NCBI GenBank assembly: GCA_903813345.2
Contig: CAIIXF020000010.1
Span: forward strand, 33,905,425-33,969,424
Reading direction: 5' to 3'
Source: Owenia fusiformis
Taxonomy: Eukaryota; Annelida; Polychaeta; Sabellida; Oweniidae
Length of the DNA: 64,000 bases
In this document: positions 1 through 11,786 of the stretch, in pieces
How the letters are laid out: the number at the start of each line of letters is the position of its first letter
Numbering within the stretch: the stretch's first letter is position 1
The notes under the pieces: model-generated
Databases searched by the model: none
Told to the model about the DNA's origin: nothing
What the model saw: only the letters and a program-made list of their open reading frames with translations
Position numbers and translations under genes: made by a program

Positions 1-1109
1 AACTATAATCCCCAAATCCGAAGAAATCTGTAGTTGAAAATGCCGTCCAATTTCAGTGACGTCACTGATTTCCCAAATTGCTCAGACTTCATCGAAGATC
101 GAAAAAATATCAATAATGTTACTTCGAATCTCCGATTATCTATCTGATTATTCAATAGCTTGGATCATATAACTATACTTGAGGGCTGATGGAAGATCAG
201 AAGCTGAGAAACGTTCAGAGTATAGACTCGTTCAGCGGGCCAATGAAAATTTGTCCCTTCCACAGCGATGCATCATGGGAGATATTTATGTAAATTACCA
301 CCTGAACCCTTATCGCGAATAGGAGTATTAACCATGTTTACATGTATAAAAAGCTCTCATGAATTACCAAACATGTTAAAATGTTAACTTGAATATGTTG
401 TAAAGTGCTTTAACAATTAAATGGATCGATCGTGTAAATTGCATAATGTCATAGGGGATGCTTTCATGCTTCATTAGATGTGATACCAGAGTCTGGGACT
501 CAAAGCTAATGATCAGAAATGACTGAGTAAGAGAATGCAATGGATGCACAGATCTTCAGGAAAATAACATTCATACTGATAAAATGTTATGTTAAGTTTG
601 TAAGATCCTTTGGTCAGACTAAACATGATCTAAAACAAATATATTGCTAAGATATCAACATAATTACACCTTTTGTGTGGTCTGTATATGTTTAAAATGA
701 AGTAAAGGAGCAAAATCAATTTTCCTCGGGATATTTGACAAAACAGTCATGGGGTCAAACAGTCACTTTTAATGAAGCATAACAATCATCCATTATGAGA
801 TCACACAATTCACATGACCATTACAATAGTTCACAACAGTCAAGGACACATGTAATTTGACAATTTAATGTGTTTGATAGCTTATTTGACAACTTATTAT
901 GTATTTAAACATGGTAAATGGGGGCTATTCTAGCTAGTTTTTTTATTTGCACCGGGTGCCTTGATTTCAAGTTACTATGGCAACCATTTCGTATTTATGT
1001 TCCTGTTATTCTAAATATTTTTTGCCGGATTAATAAAACATTCCATGCTGCACATTCTGTGAAAATTTCATAGGAAAATATTGAAAAATAGAGAAATTAG
1101 AGAGAACTT
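1..1109. other. AT-rich non-coding stretch
   Basis: No open frame with protein-like composition, no RNA gene and no clear repeat was recognised here. It is probably intergenic DNA. Confidence 0.5.
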
Positions 1110-1640
1110 TATGATCAACCCTCGTATGTAGCATAGCGTGTATCATAGCAAAACATTTAGCATAGCATGTGGCATTACTTGTAGCATTGTATGTAGCATA
1201 GTAGCATAACATGTAGCCGGTAGCATTACTTGTAGCATAGCATGTAGCATGGTAGCATAACATGTTACATAGCTAGTAGCATTGTACCATAACATGTACC
1301 ATAGCATGTAGCATAGTAGAATAACATATAGCATAGCATGTAGCATGGTAGCATAACTTGTAGCATAGCATGTAGCATGGTACCATAACATGCGGCATAG
1401 TAGCATAACATGTAGCATGATAGCATTACATGTAGCATAGCATGTAGCATAATATGTAGCATATTTAGTAGCACAGTAGTATAACATGCAGCATAGGATG
1501 TAGCAAAGTAGAATAACATATAGCATAGCATGTAGCATGGTAGCATAACTTGTAGCATAGCATGTAGCATGGTGGCATAACAGGTAGCATAGCTAGTAGC
1601 ATAACTTGTAGCATAGCATGAAGCATGGTAGCTTAACATG
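1110..1640. repeat. degenerate simple repeat, (GTAGCATA/ACATGTAGC)n
   Basis: About 530 bp consist almost entirely of variants of an 8-17 bp unit built from GTAGCATAGCAT and AGCATAACATGT. Because few stops arise in this composition, long open frames of Met/Leu/Cys/Tyr/His/Ala occur on the minus strand. Their low-complexity composition shows they are not genes. Confidence 0.9.
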
Positions 1641-1990
1641 TAGCCTAGTGAACATGCTAGTGAACAATAGTAAACATGCTAGTGAACATTAGTGAACACG
1701 CTAGTGTGCAATAGTGAACATGCTAGTGAACATAGTGAACATATGCTAGTGAACAATGGTGAAGATAAGTGAACATGCTTGTGAACATAAGTGAACATGC
1801 TAGTGAACATAAGTGAACATGCTAGTGAACATAAGTGAACATGCTAGTGAACATAAGTGAACATGCTAGTGAACATGCTAGTGAACAATAGTAAACACCT
1901 AGCTAACAATAGTGAACATGCTAATAAACAACAGTGAACGTGCTACTCAACAATAGGTGGCATGCTAATGAACAATAGTATACCATACAT
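1641..1990. repeat. degenerate simple repeat, (AGTGAACATGCT)n
   Basis: A second array directly abuts the previous one, with units such as CTAGTGAACAT and AAGTGAACATG that are most regular around 1,780-1,880 and decay to the right. The abrupt switch of unit at about 1,640 suggests two independent expansions, or one derived from the edge of the other. Confidence 0.85.
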
Positions 1991-3880
1991 AATCTTAAAC
2001 AATAGTGAACAGGCTTCCCAAAATATTAAGAACTTAGGATAAAATATTTGCAAGGGACTTAACTTTTTTGCAAGTCCTGGGTCGACAAGTATTTAAAAAT
2101 TGTTATTCTTTACACTATGACCCTTTGTTTGATATACTATATGTCTTCATTTCTAAATATTCAATTTCAAACCCGATTTGATTTGCGAGGGCTAAAATTT
2201 TATGCTAGGGTCGTGGATTGACAAGTAATAATAAATATCTAATCTATGAACGATGCGCTTTCGTTTGATATACAACACGACTATATTTATTTATCTTCAA
2301 TTTTTAACCTATTCCGAACCCCGACCCACGGGCCGTCCATAGACTCGATATGGAAATAAGCTCATCCGGGTACCTTTCCTACGTCTTCTATTCACAATTC
2401 CAGTTCATTTGAAATGCTACACAGCCATACTCGAGGCAACTTAACTTTTCAAGATTTTTCAAATGTGCCCCTTCCCCGGGCGCTGTCGGGTGACATTACC
2501 ATCGTCATACATATCACTCGTGTTTGAATGGGTCGGGGGATTCTGGAAGTCGTCAACACAGTCAGAATGAGTCAATAATGACCTCAGAATACAGATAGAC
2601 AACCGATAAACGTGTAGACGCGAACACCTTTTCACGATGTATGGGGAGGGGGCACGATCGAGGGTGTTCCATAGATGGCGCACTCTCAGCCATCTCGTAA
2701 TGTTAGTACACCTTCGGTACAGTCAAACCTACATTTAGGCACTGGTTACCTCTCGGTATTTTCAGTAATTCTACAAGAAAAGCCCTATACTAGTTTCTCG
2801 CTAGAAAATGTCAACTTAAGGATAACAACAAGTTCTGGGTTGATACAAAAGGAGCTGATAACTTACAGACTTTTGAAGATTGACTTATAATACTGCGACC
2901 CAAAAGCAGAACCCTCCAAAAATATCCTTTATTATAACATATGTAATCAGCTCAATTTTTATTTCAAAATACCCTCATGAACGTTTATTACGAGGGAAAG
3001 AATCCATTCAAATTGACCTTGTCCAAGTGTGTCCTTAAGTGAAACTCCTATATGTTATATACATAAGAGTATTTGTTACTTATTACAGATCTCTACAATA
3101 CTTGTAATGCCTTGAAATAGAAAAACCTTGATTCACTGAAGTCAGTGCCTATCGAAAATTACAATATACTTTACCTTCACAGTTCCACTATGCAAATTAA
3201 TAAAATACGATTGTATTCATCTACAAATGAATGCCCAAACACCTGCAATATTAGAGAATTTTAGAGAAAACAGCTTCACTTAGAATGACTCTAACCATGG
3301 GCTTTCAATTTCGGCAACCAGCTGTAGAACAGTGACCTTGACATAATAGTGGGGTTATTCCAAATGAGTCCCTATTTGTCATTCGTAAGTTGACTGGGGC
3401 AAAGAACATCAAAGTTATGTCCATTTTTAGCGATGCCAAAATGAACATACACGTAGTATTTCGTTTTCTTGGATTTGCAATCAGATTGATTGAAGCACTT
3501 TCGAAAAATATAAACTAACTTTTTATTACACGTCACCTTAAGAAAAGAACATACTTACACAATCAATAAAGAAACTCTTAGATTGACGCATTTGAAATAG
3601 ATAACAATTGTCTTAAAGATGAGTGATATTTGCGATTGATTTGCGGCAGGGTAAGAGCTATCGCAACTATTTGGCCAGTTGCGATTGGAACATCTTTCAA
3701 ATTTGCGATTGTGTTGCGCATGCAGGCTTAGAGGATGATACAAATCCTGATTGTGATTCTCAAAAATTGCGTTGCATTGTGTTGCGCTTGCGAATCTGCA
3801 TTGCGACGAGCGGGTGAGGAGGCATAATAAGTTTTCTAACGGTACAAAATTAATTCATATATCGTAACTGTACAGTACCA
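1991..3880. other. non-coding stretch without recognised features
   Basis: Only short accidental open frames occur, on both strands, and none resembles a known domain. No splice-bounded exon could be supported. Confidence 0.45.
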
Positions 3881-4925
3881 TACTGAATCAATATACTCAT
3901 TTATTTGAATATATGCAAAATAATGGAGTGATGACGTCACGATCAATATGCAAATAAGCTAATTTGCATAAAACTAGAACTTTTAATTCTCTTTAATTTA
4001 ATACTAATTTCATCAAAATCGGAGCAATATTAGTAAAGTTATGCATGATAAAACATTTTCTGCTTATGAACACCATATTTTTGAGGTTACTATGGAAATG
4101 GGCATTTTAGACACATTCGGTCCAATTTTCATAATTGCTTACAAGTGGATCTCACATCTAGGCACCACAAGCTTTCCAACGGTACCAAATTCATGAATAT
4201 GTTGCAACTGTACATTACTGTACTGAAATAAATATACTCGTTTATCAAAAATATGTAAAATAATGCATTGATGACGTCACAATCAATATGCAAATGAGCT
4301 AATTTGCATAAATGCTATTTTCAATAATGGGATTTTCAATTCTCTTTAATCTGATACCAATTTTATTAAAATCAGAGCAGTATTAGTAAAGTTATGCATA
4401 AAACAATTTTCTGCTTATTAACACCATATTTTTGTGGTTACCATGGAAACAGGCGTTTTAGACACATTCGGCCCACATTTCGTAATTGCTAACAAGTGGA
4501 TCTCAAATCTAGGTACCACAAGCTTTCCAATGGTACCAAATTCATGAATATGTTGCAACTGTACATTACTGTACTGAAATAAATATACTCGTTTATCAAA
4601 AAATACGCAAAATAATGCAGTGATGACGTCACAATCAATATGCAAATGAGCTAATTTGCATAAATGTTATTTTCAAAAATCGAACTTTTAATTCTCTTTA
4701 ATTTGATACCAATTTCATTAAAATCAGAGCAATATTAGTAAAGTTTTGCATAAAAACAATTTTCTGCTTATTAACACCATATTTTTGTGGTTACCATGGA
4801 AACGGGCGTTTTAGACACATTCGGCCCACATTTCGTAATTGCTAACAAGTGGATCTCAAATCTAGGCACCGCAAGCTTTCCAACGGTACCAAATTCGAGA
4901 ATATGTTGCAACTGTACATTAAAAA
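3881..4925. repeat. three-unit tandem repeat (about 345 bp) with CRE and paired octamer motifs
   Basis: Three diverged units share GATGACGTCAC (cores at 3,931, 4,271 and 4,623) followed by ATGCAAAT and, 6 bp later, ATTTGCAT. The octamers form a nearly perfect 22-bp palindrome in every unit (3,948-3,969, 4,288-4,309, 4,640-4,661). TGACGTCA is the classical CREB/ATF site and ATGCAAAT the POU octamer. Whether they bind anything here is inference. The open frames at 4,418-4,645 and 4,787-4,969 are products of the repeat. Confidence 0.8.
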
Positions 4926-4979
4926 GTACTTTCCTGGCACTTTTGAGCCATCATTCCGACTACCTATAACCTATTGTCC

Positions 4980-7610
4980 TGTTATTCACAGATATTATTC
5001 ACATCATTAGGTTTGACTATCATTGAAAGTTTCATCAGTGTTGGTTTACTGGTTACTATAGTATGCAGATTTATACCCTCTTGGTTTGATTTTAATGGGG
5101 GTACAATGAAAGCCATCTATAATTCCTAGAGTATACGGCCAATCATCTTGATATTTACAGGTAATCGTCTACATATCATGTCTTACAACCATGACAATTT
5201 TCATCAATGTGTAACAATTGGTTGCTATGGAAACATAAATCATTTTTTCAAAAGTACACATTAAGGGAGGCACTATGAAAGCCATATATAATTCCTAGAA
5301 TATCTAACCAATCATATTGTTATTGACAGGTAGTTATCTACTCACCATGTTCTTACACTATGACAAAGTTCATAAATGCGGGGCAAATGGTTGCTATGGT
5401 AACAGAAATCATTTGTTAAAAAGTACACATTAGAGCGTACTATAAAAGCCATTTATAAATCCTTAAATATCAAAACAATCATTATGATATTTACAGACAA
5501 TCTACTACTTAGCATGTCCTACCATGATGACAAGTTTCATCAATGTGGGTCAAATGTGGGTAGCAATCTATTTGTTAAAAAGAACACATTTCGTAAAATT
5601 TTAAGACACACCCTAAGACATTGAAAATTTTCAACAAATTGGGAGGAATTAGCATGAAAACATTTTAGAAAACCTATTTTGAGTATGTCTGATAATATTT
5701 AATCGATGGTTATTTCATCTGGGCCATTTGATGCATTGTATTTGCTTATGATAATAAAACTATGCAGAATGCGGCTGTCACATTATGCGTAGGGACATAG
5801 TAAATTATGAGCTGATCTCACTTAGTCATCTTTTATATCATTTGCATCAAAATCCTCATTCATAGATCTTTCAATGTTTACTTCTGTCAAAGCATCCGTT
5901 GCAATCTTTATGTGACTATATGTCTATGAGATCATCAGGTGGAATAGGTTGGTCTGGCCAATTTGGCTCTATTTTGCCATCAACAAATTACCACGTCACT
6001 TGTAATAAACAAACTAAGAGATATATACAACTATTACACCCAATTAAAAATACTGGAAATGCTTCTTAATGAATTCTAAAAACAATGAACAGTTGAAAAA
6101 AAAACAGCAGACATAAAAAAGTTGAGAACAACAACATTTATTACTCTGAGTGTAAAACATGTCCATTGGTGACCAGTGATGGTAATAAAACGTCCACTGT
6201 TGTGATTGATGAGATGTGATAAGTTTTATGAAATGTTTCCATGCTTATTTCTCCCAAAATGATGAACATATTATGTGCTTAATGTCAAAGGTTGCATGAG
6301 TCTTAGCTTTTTGCGAAAATGTGTACTCTTTTAGCAAATGATTTCTGTTACCATAGCAACCAAATTACCAACATTGAATGCACTTGTTATACTGGTAGGA
6401 CATGTAAACGGATGATTACCCATAAATATCAAGATGATTGATTGAATTTTCTAGGAATTATACATGACTTTCATAGTACCCCCTTAATGTGCACTTTTTA
6501 ACAAATTATTTCTGTTACCAGAGCAACCATTTGACCAACATTGATGGCACTTGTCATACTGGTAGGACATGATAAGCAAATGATTACCTGTAAATATCAA
6601 GAAGAATGACTACCTATTCTGGGAATTATACATAGTACCCCCTTAATGTGCACTTTTTAACAAATGAGGTCTGTTACCATAGCAACCAACTGACCAGCAT
6701 TTAGGGCACTTGTCATACTGGTAAGACATGATAAGCAGATGACTACCCATAAATATCAAGATGATTAATTGAATATTCTAGGAATTATACATTGTATCTC
6801 CTTAATGTGTTCTTTTTAATAAATTATTCCTGTTACCATAGCTACCAAGTGTTGAAAATAAATGAAACTTGTCATAGTGGTAGTGCATTATAAGTAAATG
6901 ATTACCTGTAAATATCAAGATTAATGGCTACATATTCTTGGAAATATAGATGGCTTTCATTGTACCCCCCTTAAAATCATACCAATGGGGTATAAATCTG
7001 TTTGCCATAGTAACCAGTAATCCAACACTGATGAAATTTTCCATGATAGTCAAACATAATGATGTGAATAATATCTGTTAATTTCAGGACAAATGGTTAC
7101 TTATTTTTTTCAAAAAGTTTAACACAAATAAAGAATTCTTTGGAAAAGTGCCACGTCCCCTTTCTAAATTTACTTGCATTGCCATATAATCGTCAGCAAT
7201 AGATTCCACTTTGTGAATAAGACAAAACAGCAGTTGATTTAATATTATCAAATATACTTTGAATAAGTTTTCTAAAATGGTTTCATGGTGATTCCTTCAA
7301 ATTTCATAAAAATAATATGTGTTTTGTCTCATGGGGTATCTTACATTTTGACGAAAATGTGTATTTTTTAACATATGATCTCCATATTCATAGCAACCAG
7401 TTGATCGACTTCAATGAAACTTGTCATAATGGTAGGACATGATAAGTACATGATTACCTGGAAAAATCAAGATGATTGGCTCTATATTCTAGGAATTATA
7501 TATGGCTTTCCTAGTACCCCTCTTAAAATTACACCAGGGGGGTATAAATCTGAATATTTCCAAAACGCTGAAAAACTAGACACCAATGATTTCAGAATCA
7601 ATGGATAATA
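4980..7610. repeat. inverted field of diverged ~170-bp repeats
   Basis: Units contain 'GTTGCTATGGAAACA', 'CATGTCCTACCA' and 'GAATTATA' blocks. From about 4,980 to 5,600 they run in plus orientation. From about 6,280 to 7,560 they run as reverse complements ('TTACCATAGCAACCA', 'GGTAGGACATG'). The two arms flank a centre at about 5,620-6,270 that shows no recognisable feature. This looks like a large, old foldback or composite repeat. A degenerate extra copy lies at about 17,320-17,520. Confidence 0.7.
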
Positions 7611-8080
7611 ATAAACCACAAATAACATACATGAAGAGAAATTGCTACTTTTCAAAACCACTTTTACACCACGCTCATCCAGTAAAATAGCCGTTCAGCT
7701 CTAGTGTTTGTTTAGACTACACCATAGCTTGTAATGATTACATAGTATGCCATTGATGAAGTTCAATAGCTGGTTTTCTAATACATATTTTAAACGAGCT
7801 CGTTTCGTAAGATTATTGGAGTTAAATCATGCGTAACATACATCATCTTCTTCAGAAAGAATTATACTCTGCATCGAAATCAAAATTGCAAGGATAGTAT
7901 TCAACAGACATGAGTATAATGATTCCCGTTGATAGCAACGTGAAATTTAAAATCTCCCGTTCTAAACACGCAACTTTGAAGTTGAACGGGTATCTGAAGT
8001 AGACTAAAGTGATACAATCCTATGTTGATTCAATGTACTTTGCGTTTACGTATACGTTTTGAAAAACCGTATTTGCTTAA
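7611..8080. other. non-coding stretch
   Basis: Nothing recognised between the inverted repeat field and the next TIR element. Confidence 0.4.
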
Positions 8081-11000
8081 TAGTCCATGGTATGAAATTT
8101 CTAGGACGTCTAATAAAGGAGATGGTAGCACACTATAGCGCAGCGATATTTGACCTAATATTTACATACCTACATATGTCCCGTATTTATTTTTATTACA
8201 GCCATTAAATATACGTCCGGCTTTTAGGTCGAATTATGCCTGTCATTACCATGGGTGAAAAAAGTATAAGAAAATAAAACGGTTTTCCACAATTTGAGGT
8301 AAATAATACTAAAGCTAATCATATTTTAGAAAAAAACATATGTTTTATGTTTCTCGGCTATAAATGTGAGATTATTGTCATCAAAAATACAAAAAAAATA
8401 AAAATCAGTCTATCAACAATTTTCTTGTGTTAGGAAATATCTGTGAAGTAAACATTTTGAATGAACCATTTTTATTTTGAAATGATATATCCTGATATTG
8501 TATCAGTCTTTCAACAAATTGGTCGTAATACGTTTTGAGATATGAACTGTCAACTCCAGGGGTCATTTACCAATAAATGATAGCGTATCGTTCTTCCTTG
8601 GCTGACTATCACCACGGTTCAATTATTTTTCTGTAATTAGATATCACCTGGCCTCTTATAAAATAATCACAAAAATCGGTAGAATTCATGAATCTTTGAG
8701 AATTTTCTCTTTGATTTTTGTCTTAGTGATGAGAACATGTGATGACAACCAGCAGTAATTTAAAAAGAAAAACTAATGAATTGAATAAAATATCTTATGT
8801 TGTTATGTTTCCTTGCTCTTTTTAGTATTTCACATTTAATACGAGTCAGTAATTCGGGAAATGATCGGATACATATATGAATAAATTGCAATAATGTTTT
8901 TCATCGTACTTTACTTGTCATATTTAATATCAAAAAGTTAGTTTTATCGAAAAAACTTGCCAAAATGTCAGAACTTTATGAATTGCTAATAATTTACAAA
9001 CCTGGCTCCTGTTTTATATTTTAAGCTCTTTGTTTAAAGGGGAACTGTGGTCTGTAAATGATCATAATATAATATCTTTAATGAAGGGAAAATTAATGCA
9101 AGACTAAAACGTAGGATATACTCACGTATACATCTGAATAAAAACAAATCGCAATTAAAGATATGAAAGGCATTCCGAACCATTTGCCAAACACAGATAG
9201 AGGCATTCGAATGTGTCGAATGTTGTACATCACACACTACGGTAAACGTGATAAACATTTCATTGACAAAGTATCCATATAAAAACGAGTAAAATATGAC
9301 ATTAAAAATAGAACTAAATAGAATCTTTGGCAGACATTTCACTCACAAAAGATTGTTCCTAATATAAATACAATACCTGACATAAAAAAATAAAGCCGAT
9401 GTAGCATTTGCAGCCATTGAGCTCACTAAGGCATAAGTAATGTCTGACATAACGAAAAAAATGGTAAAGCCTCTCTGGTACATAGTTCACTCACAAATGA
9501 GCAATATATAACAAAAGATAGATCTGATGTAACCTCTTTAGCAATTGAGCTCACTCACACATGAATGATGTCTGACATGAAGAAACATAAATGGTAAAGC
9601 CCCTCTAGTCTCCCACAAAAGTGAGCAATAGTTGACATAAAAAAATAAATCTGATGTAACCTCAGCAACAATTGAACTCACTCACACAGGAGTAATGTTC
9701 AATATAACGAAATAAGCAATTGAGCTCACTCGCACATGAGTAATGTCTGACATAAAGAAATACAAATGATAAAGCCTCTGGTATAAAGCTCCCACTCAAG
9801 TGAGCAATACTTGACATAAAAAGATAAATCTGATGTAGCCTCAGCAACAATTGAACTCACTCACACATGAGTAATGTCTGAGATAACGAAATAAATGATA
9901 AAGCCTCCATTGTAAATAGATCACTCACAAGTGAGCAATAGTTGACATAAAAAAATAAATCTGATGTAGCCTCTGTAGCAATTGAACTCACTCACACATG
10001 AGTAATGTCTGAGATAACGAAATAAATGATAAAGCCTCTATTGTAAATAGTTCACTCACAAGTGAGCAATAGTTGACATTAAAAATAAATCTGATGTAGC
10101 CTCAGCAACAATTGAACTCACTCACATATAAGTAATGTCTGAGATAACGAAATAAATGATAAAGCCTCCATTGTAAATAGTTCACTCACAATTGAGCAAT
10201 ACTTGACATTAAAAATAAATCTGATGTAGCCTCAGCAACAATTGAACTCACTCACACATGAGTAATGTCTTAGATAACGAAAGAAATGATAAAGCCTCCA
10301 TTGTAAATAGATCACTCACAAGTGAGCAATAGTTGACATAAAAAAATAAATCTGATGTAGCCTCTGTAGCAATTGAACTCACTCACACATGAGTAATGTC
10401 TGAGATAACGAAATAAATGATAAAGCCTCCATTGTAAATAGTTCACTCACAAGTGAGCAATACTTGACATGAAAAATAAATCTGATGTAGCGTCAGCAAC
10501 AATTGAACTCACTCACACATGAGTAATGTCTTAGATAACGAAAGAAATGATAAAGCCTCCATTGTAAATAGTTCACTCACAAGTGAGTAATACTTGACAT
10601 AAAAAATAAATCTGATGTAGTCTCAGCAACAATTGAACTCACCCACACATGAGTAATGTGTCATTTGCATTTTTTCTTGTTTTGCTACAAAATATACACA
10701 GGCGGGGAGACATTTCTGCGGGTAATATATAAGTTGGATATTTGGCGGCGGGTTCATGGCTATGTTTCGTTTCATTCGATTGTTTTCGCTTACGAGAAGA
10801 GATGCCTTTTGCCACATTTGCCATCCTGTGTTTAATACTCTGAAATCGATGCTATATACTATGATTCATTTCAATTAAAATGTAATGTTATTCGATAAGA
10901 TCACATGACACTATGATAAATGCGAGGCATTTGATTGCGCATGCCTATTAAACGAAGTAATACATTCATTTTAAAATGTGTAAACATTTTGATACTAATG

Positions 11001-11559
11001 GCTCATTCTTTTAGTGTTATATCAAAACCATTTGTCATTTGATCATATTGTATATAATCAACAGAAATTATTTGTGGTTTCTACCTCGACAATGATATAA
11101 ATAAACTCAGCAAATATAATGTTTTTAGTAGTACAAAACTAAGATGTTAGTTGCCATGAATTATCTAAATATTTCGCTTAGTTTTCGTATATTTGTTCAA
11201 TCAATATAAGAAAAAATAAATAAAAAGCAGAAAACCACATTTATGTAACACACTAATTAAACAACGCCATTTGTATCAAGATGTTTATTAAATATTATAT
11301 AATGATAATCCTTTTCATTGTATATACTTACATTTACGGTTTGGGTCTTTTAGTCTGCATTAAAATTCAAATGAACATTTTTACGATTTTTGACCCCTTG
11401 TGATGACAGGCAGATTTCGACCCGAAAGCCGGAAGTTTTTTCAGCAAACACTATTTAAAAAAATCAAGACATATGCATCTCCTCAAATATTGGTTCAAAT
11501 GTCGCCGCGCTATAGTGTGCTACGATTTCTTCATATTCCCGAGTCATACCATGGACTAT
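8081..11559. mobile_element. 3.5 kb terminal-inverted-repeat element, no transposase recognised
   Basis: The left arm (about 8,081-8,260) and right arm (about 11,380-11,559) are diverged inverted copies. Both begin TAGTCCATGGTATG, then share GTAGCACACTATAGCGC and, further in, a CCGGCTTT(T/C)(A/G)GGTCGAA block. TA lies at both outer edges, as expected for a TA-targeting DNA transposon. The interior holds a 130-bp satellite and about 1.1 kb of AT-rich sequence. No transposase was recognised, so it is probably non-autonomous. Its right end lies about 230 bp upstream of the P450 start codon. Confidence 0.7.
9350..10660. repeat. 130-bp satellite inside the TIR element
   Basis: The phrase AATTGAACTCACTCACA recurs at about 9,850, 9,981, 10,111, 10,241, 10,371, 10,501 and 10,631, a period of 130 bp, with more diverged units to the left. 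Each unit also has small palindromes such as CTCACAAGTGAG and CTGATGTAGCCTC. The minus-strand open frames here repeat the same peptide phrase and are not genes. Confidence 0.9.
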
Positions 11560-11731
11560 AACCTCTCCACTAAACAGTCGCCTGGGCTGAAAGCAAAAAT
11601 CTTGCACATGCGCGAACGAGGTAGGGTAGAGTGACTTAATCAGTAGTTTATTTTATATCCACTTAGCCCAACTTGCTGGTGACTGTTTCTGAGCTCGATG
11701 CAGCTGCTATTCGTTTCGTCTCTAAAACAAT

Positions 11732-11739
11732 TATAAAAT
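11732..11739 (+). promoter_or_regulatory. possible TATA box of the P450 gene
   Basis: TATAAAAT lies 48 bp before the P450 ATG. A start site about 30 bp downstream would leave a very short leader, so this may be chance in AT-rich DNA. Confidence 0.25.
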
Positions 11740-11786
11740 AGAATAATCATTATCGAAGTTTACATCATCTGTAGTTCACCTTGATA

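Noticed and set aside
1030-1639. Long minus-strand open frames rich in Met, Leu, Cys, Tyr, His
   Set aside because: They read through an 8-17 bp simple repeat. The composition is a direct product of the repeat and all three frames behave alike.
9034-9342. 102-codon minus-strand frame inside the TIR element
   Set aside because: Hydrophobic, AT-driven composition without a recognisable domain. It could not be supported as a transposase.
11781-11786. Extension of the P450 start to 11,781
   Set aside because: The codon is TTG. The first ATG in frame is 11,787.
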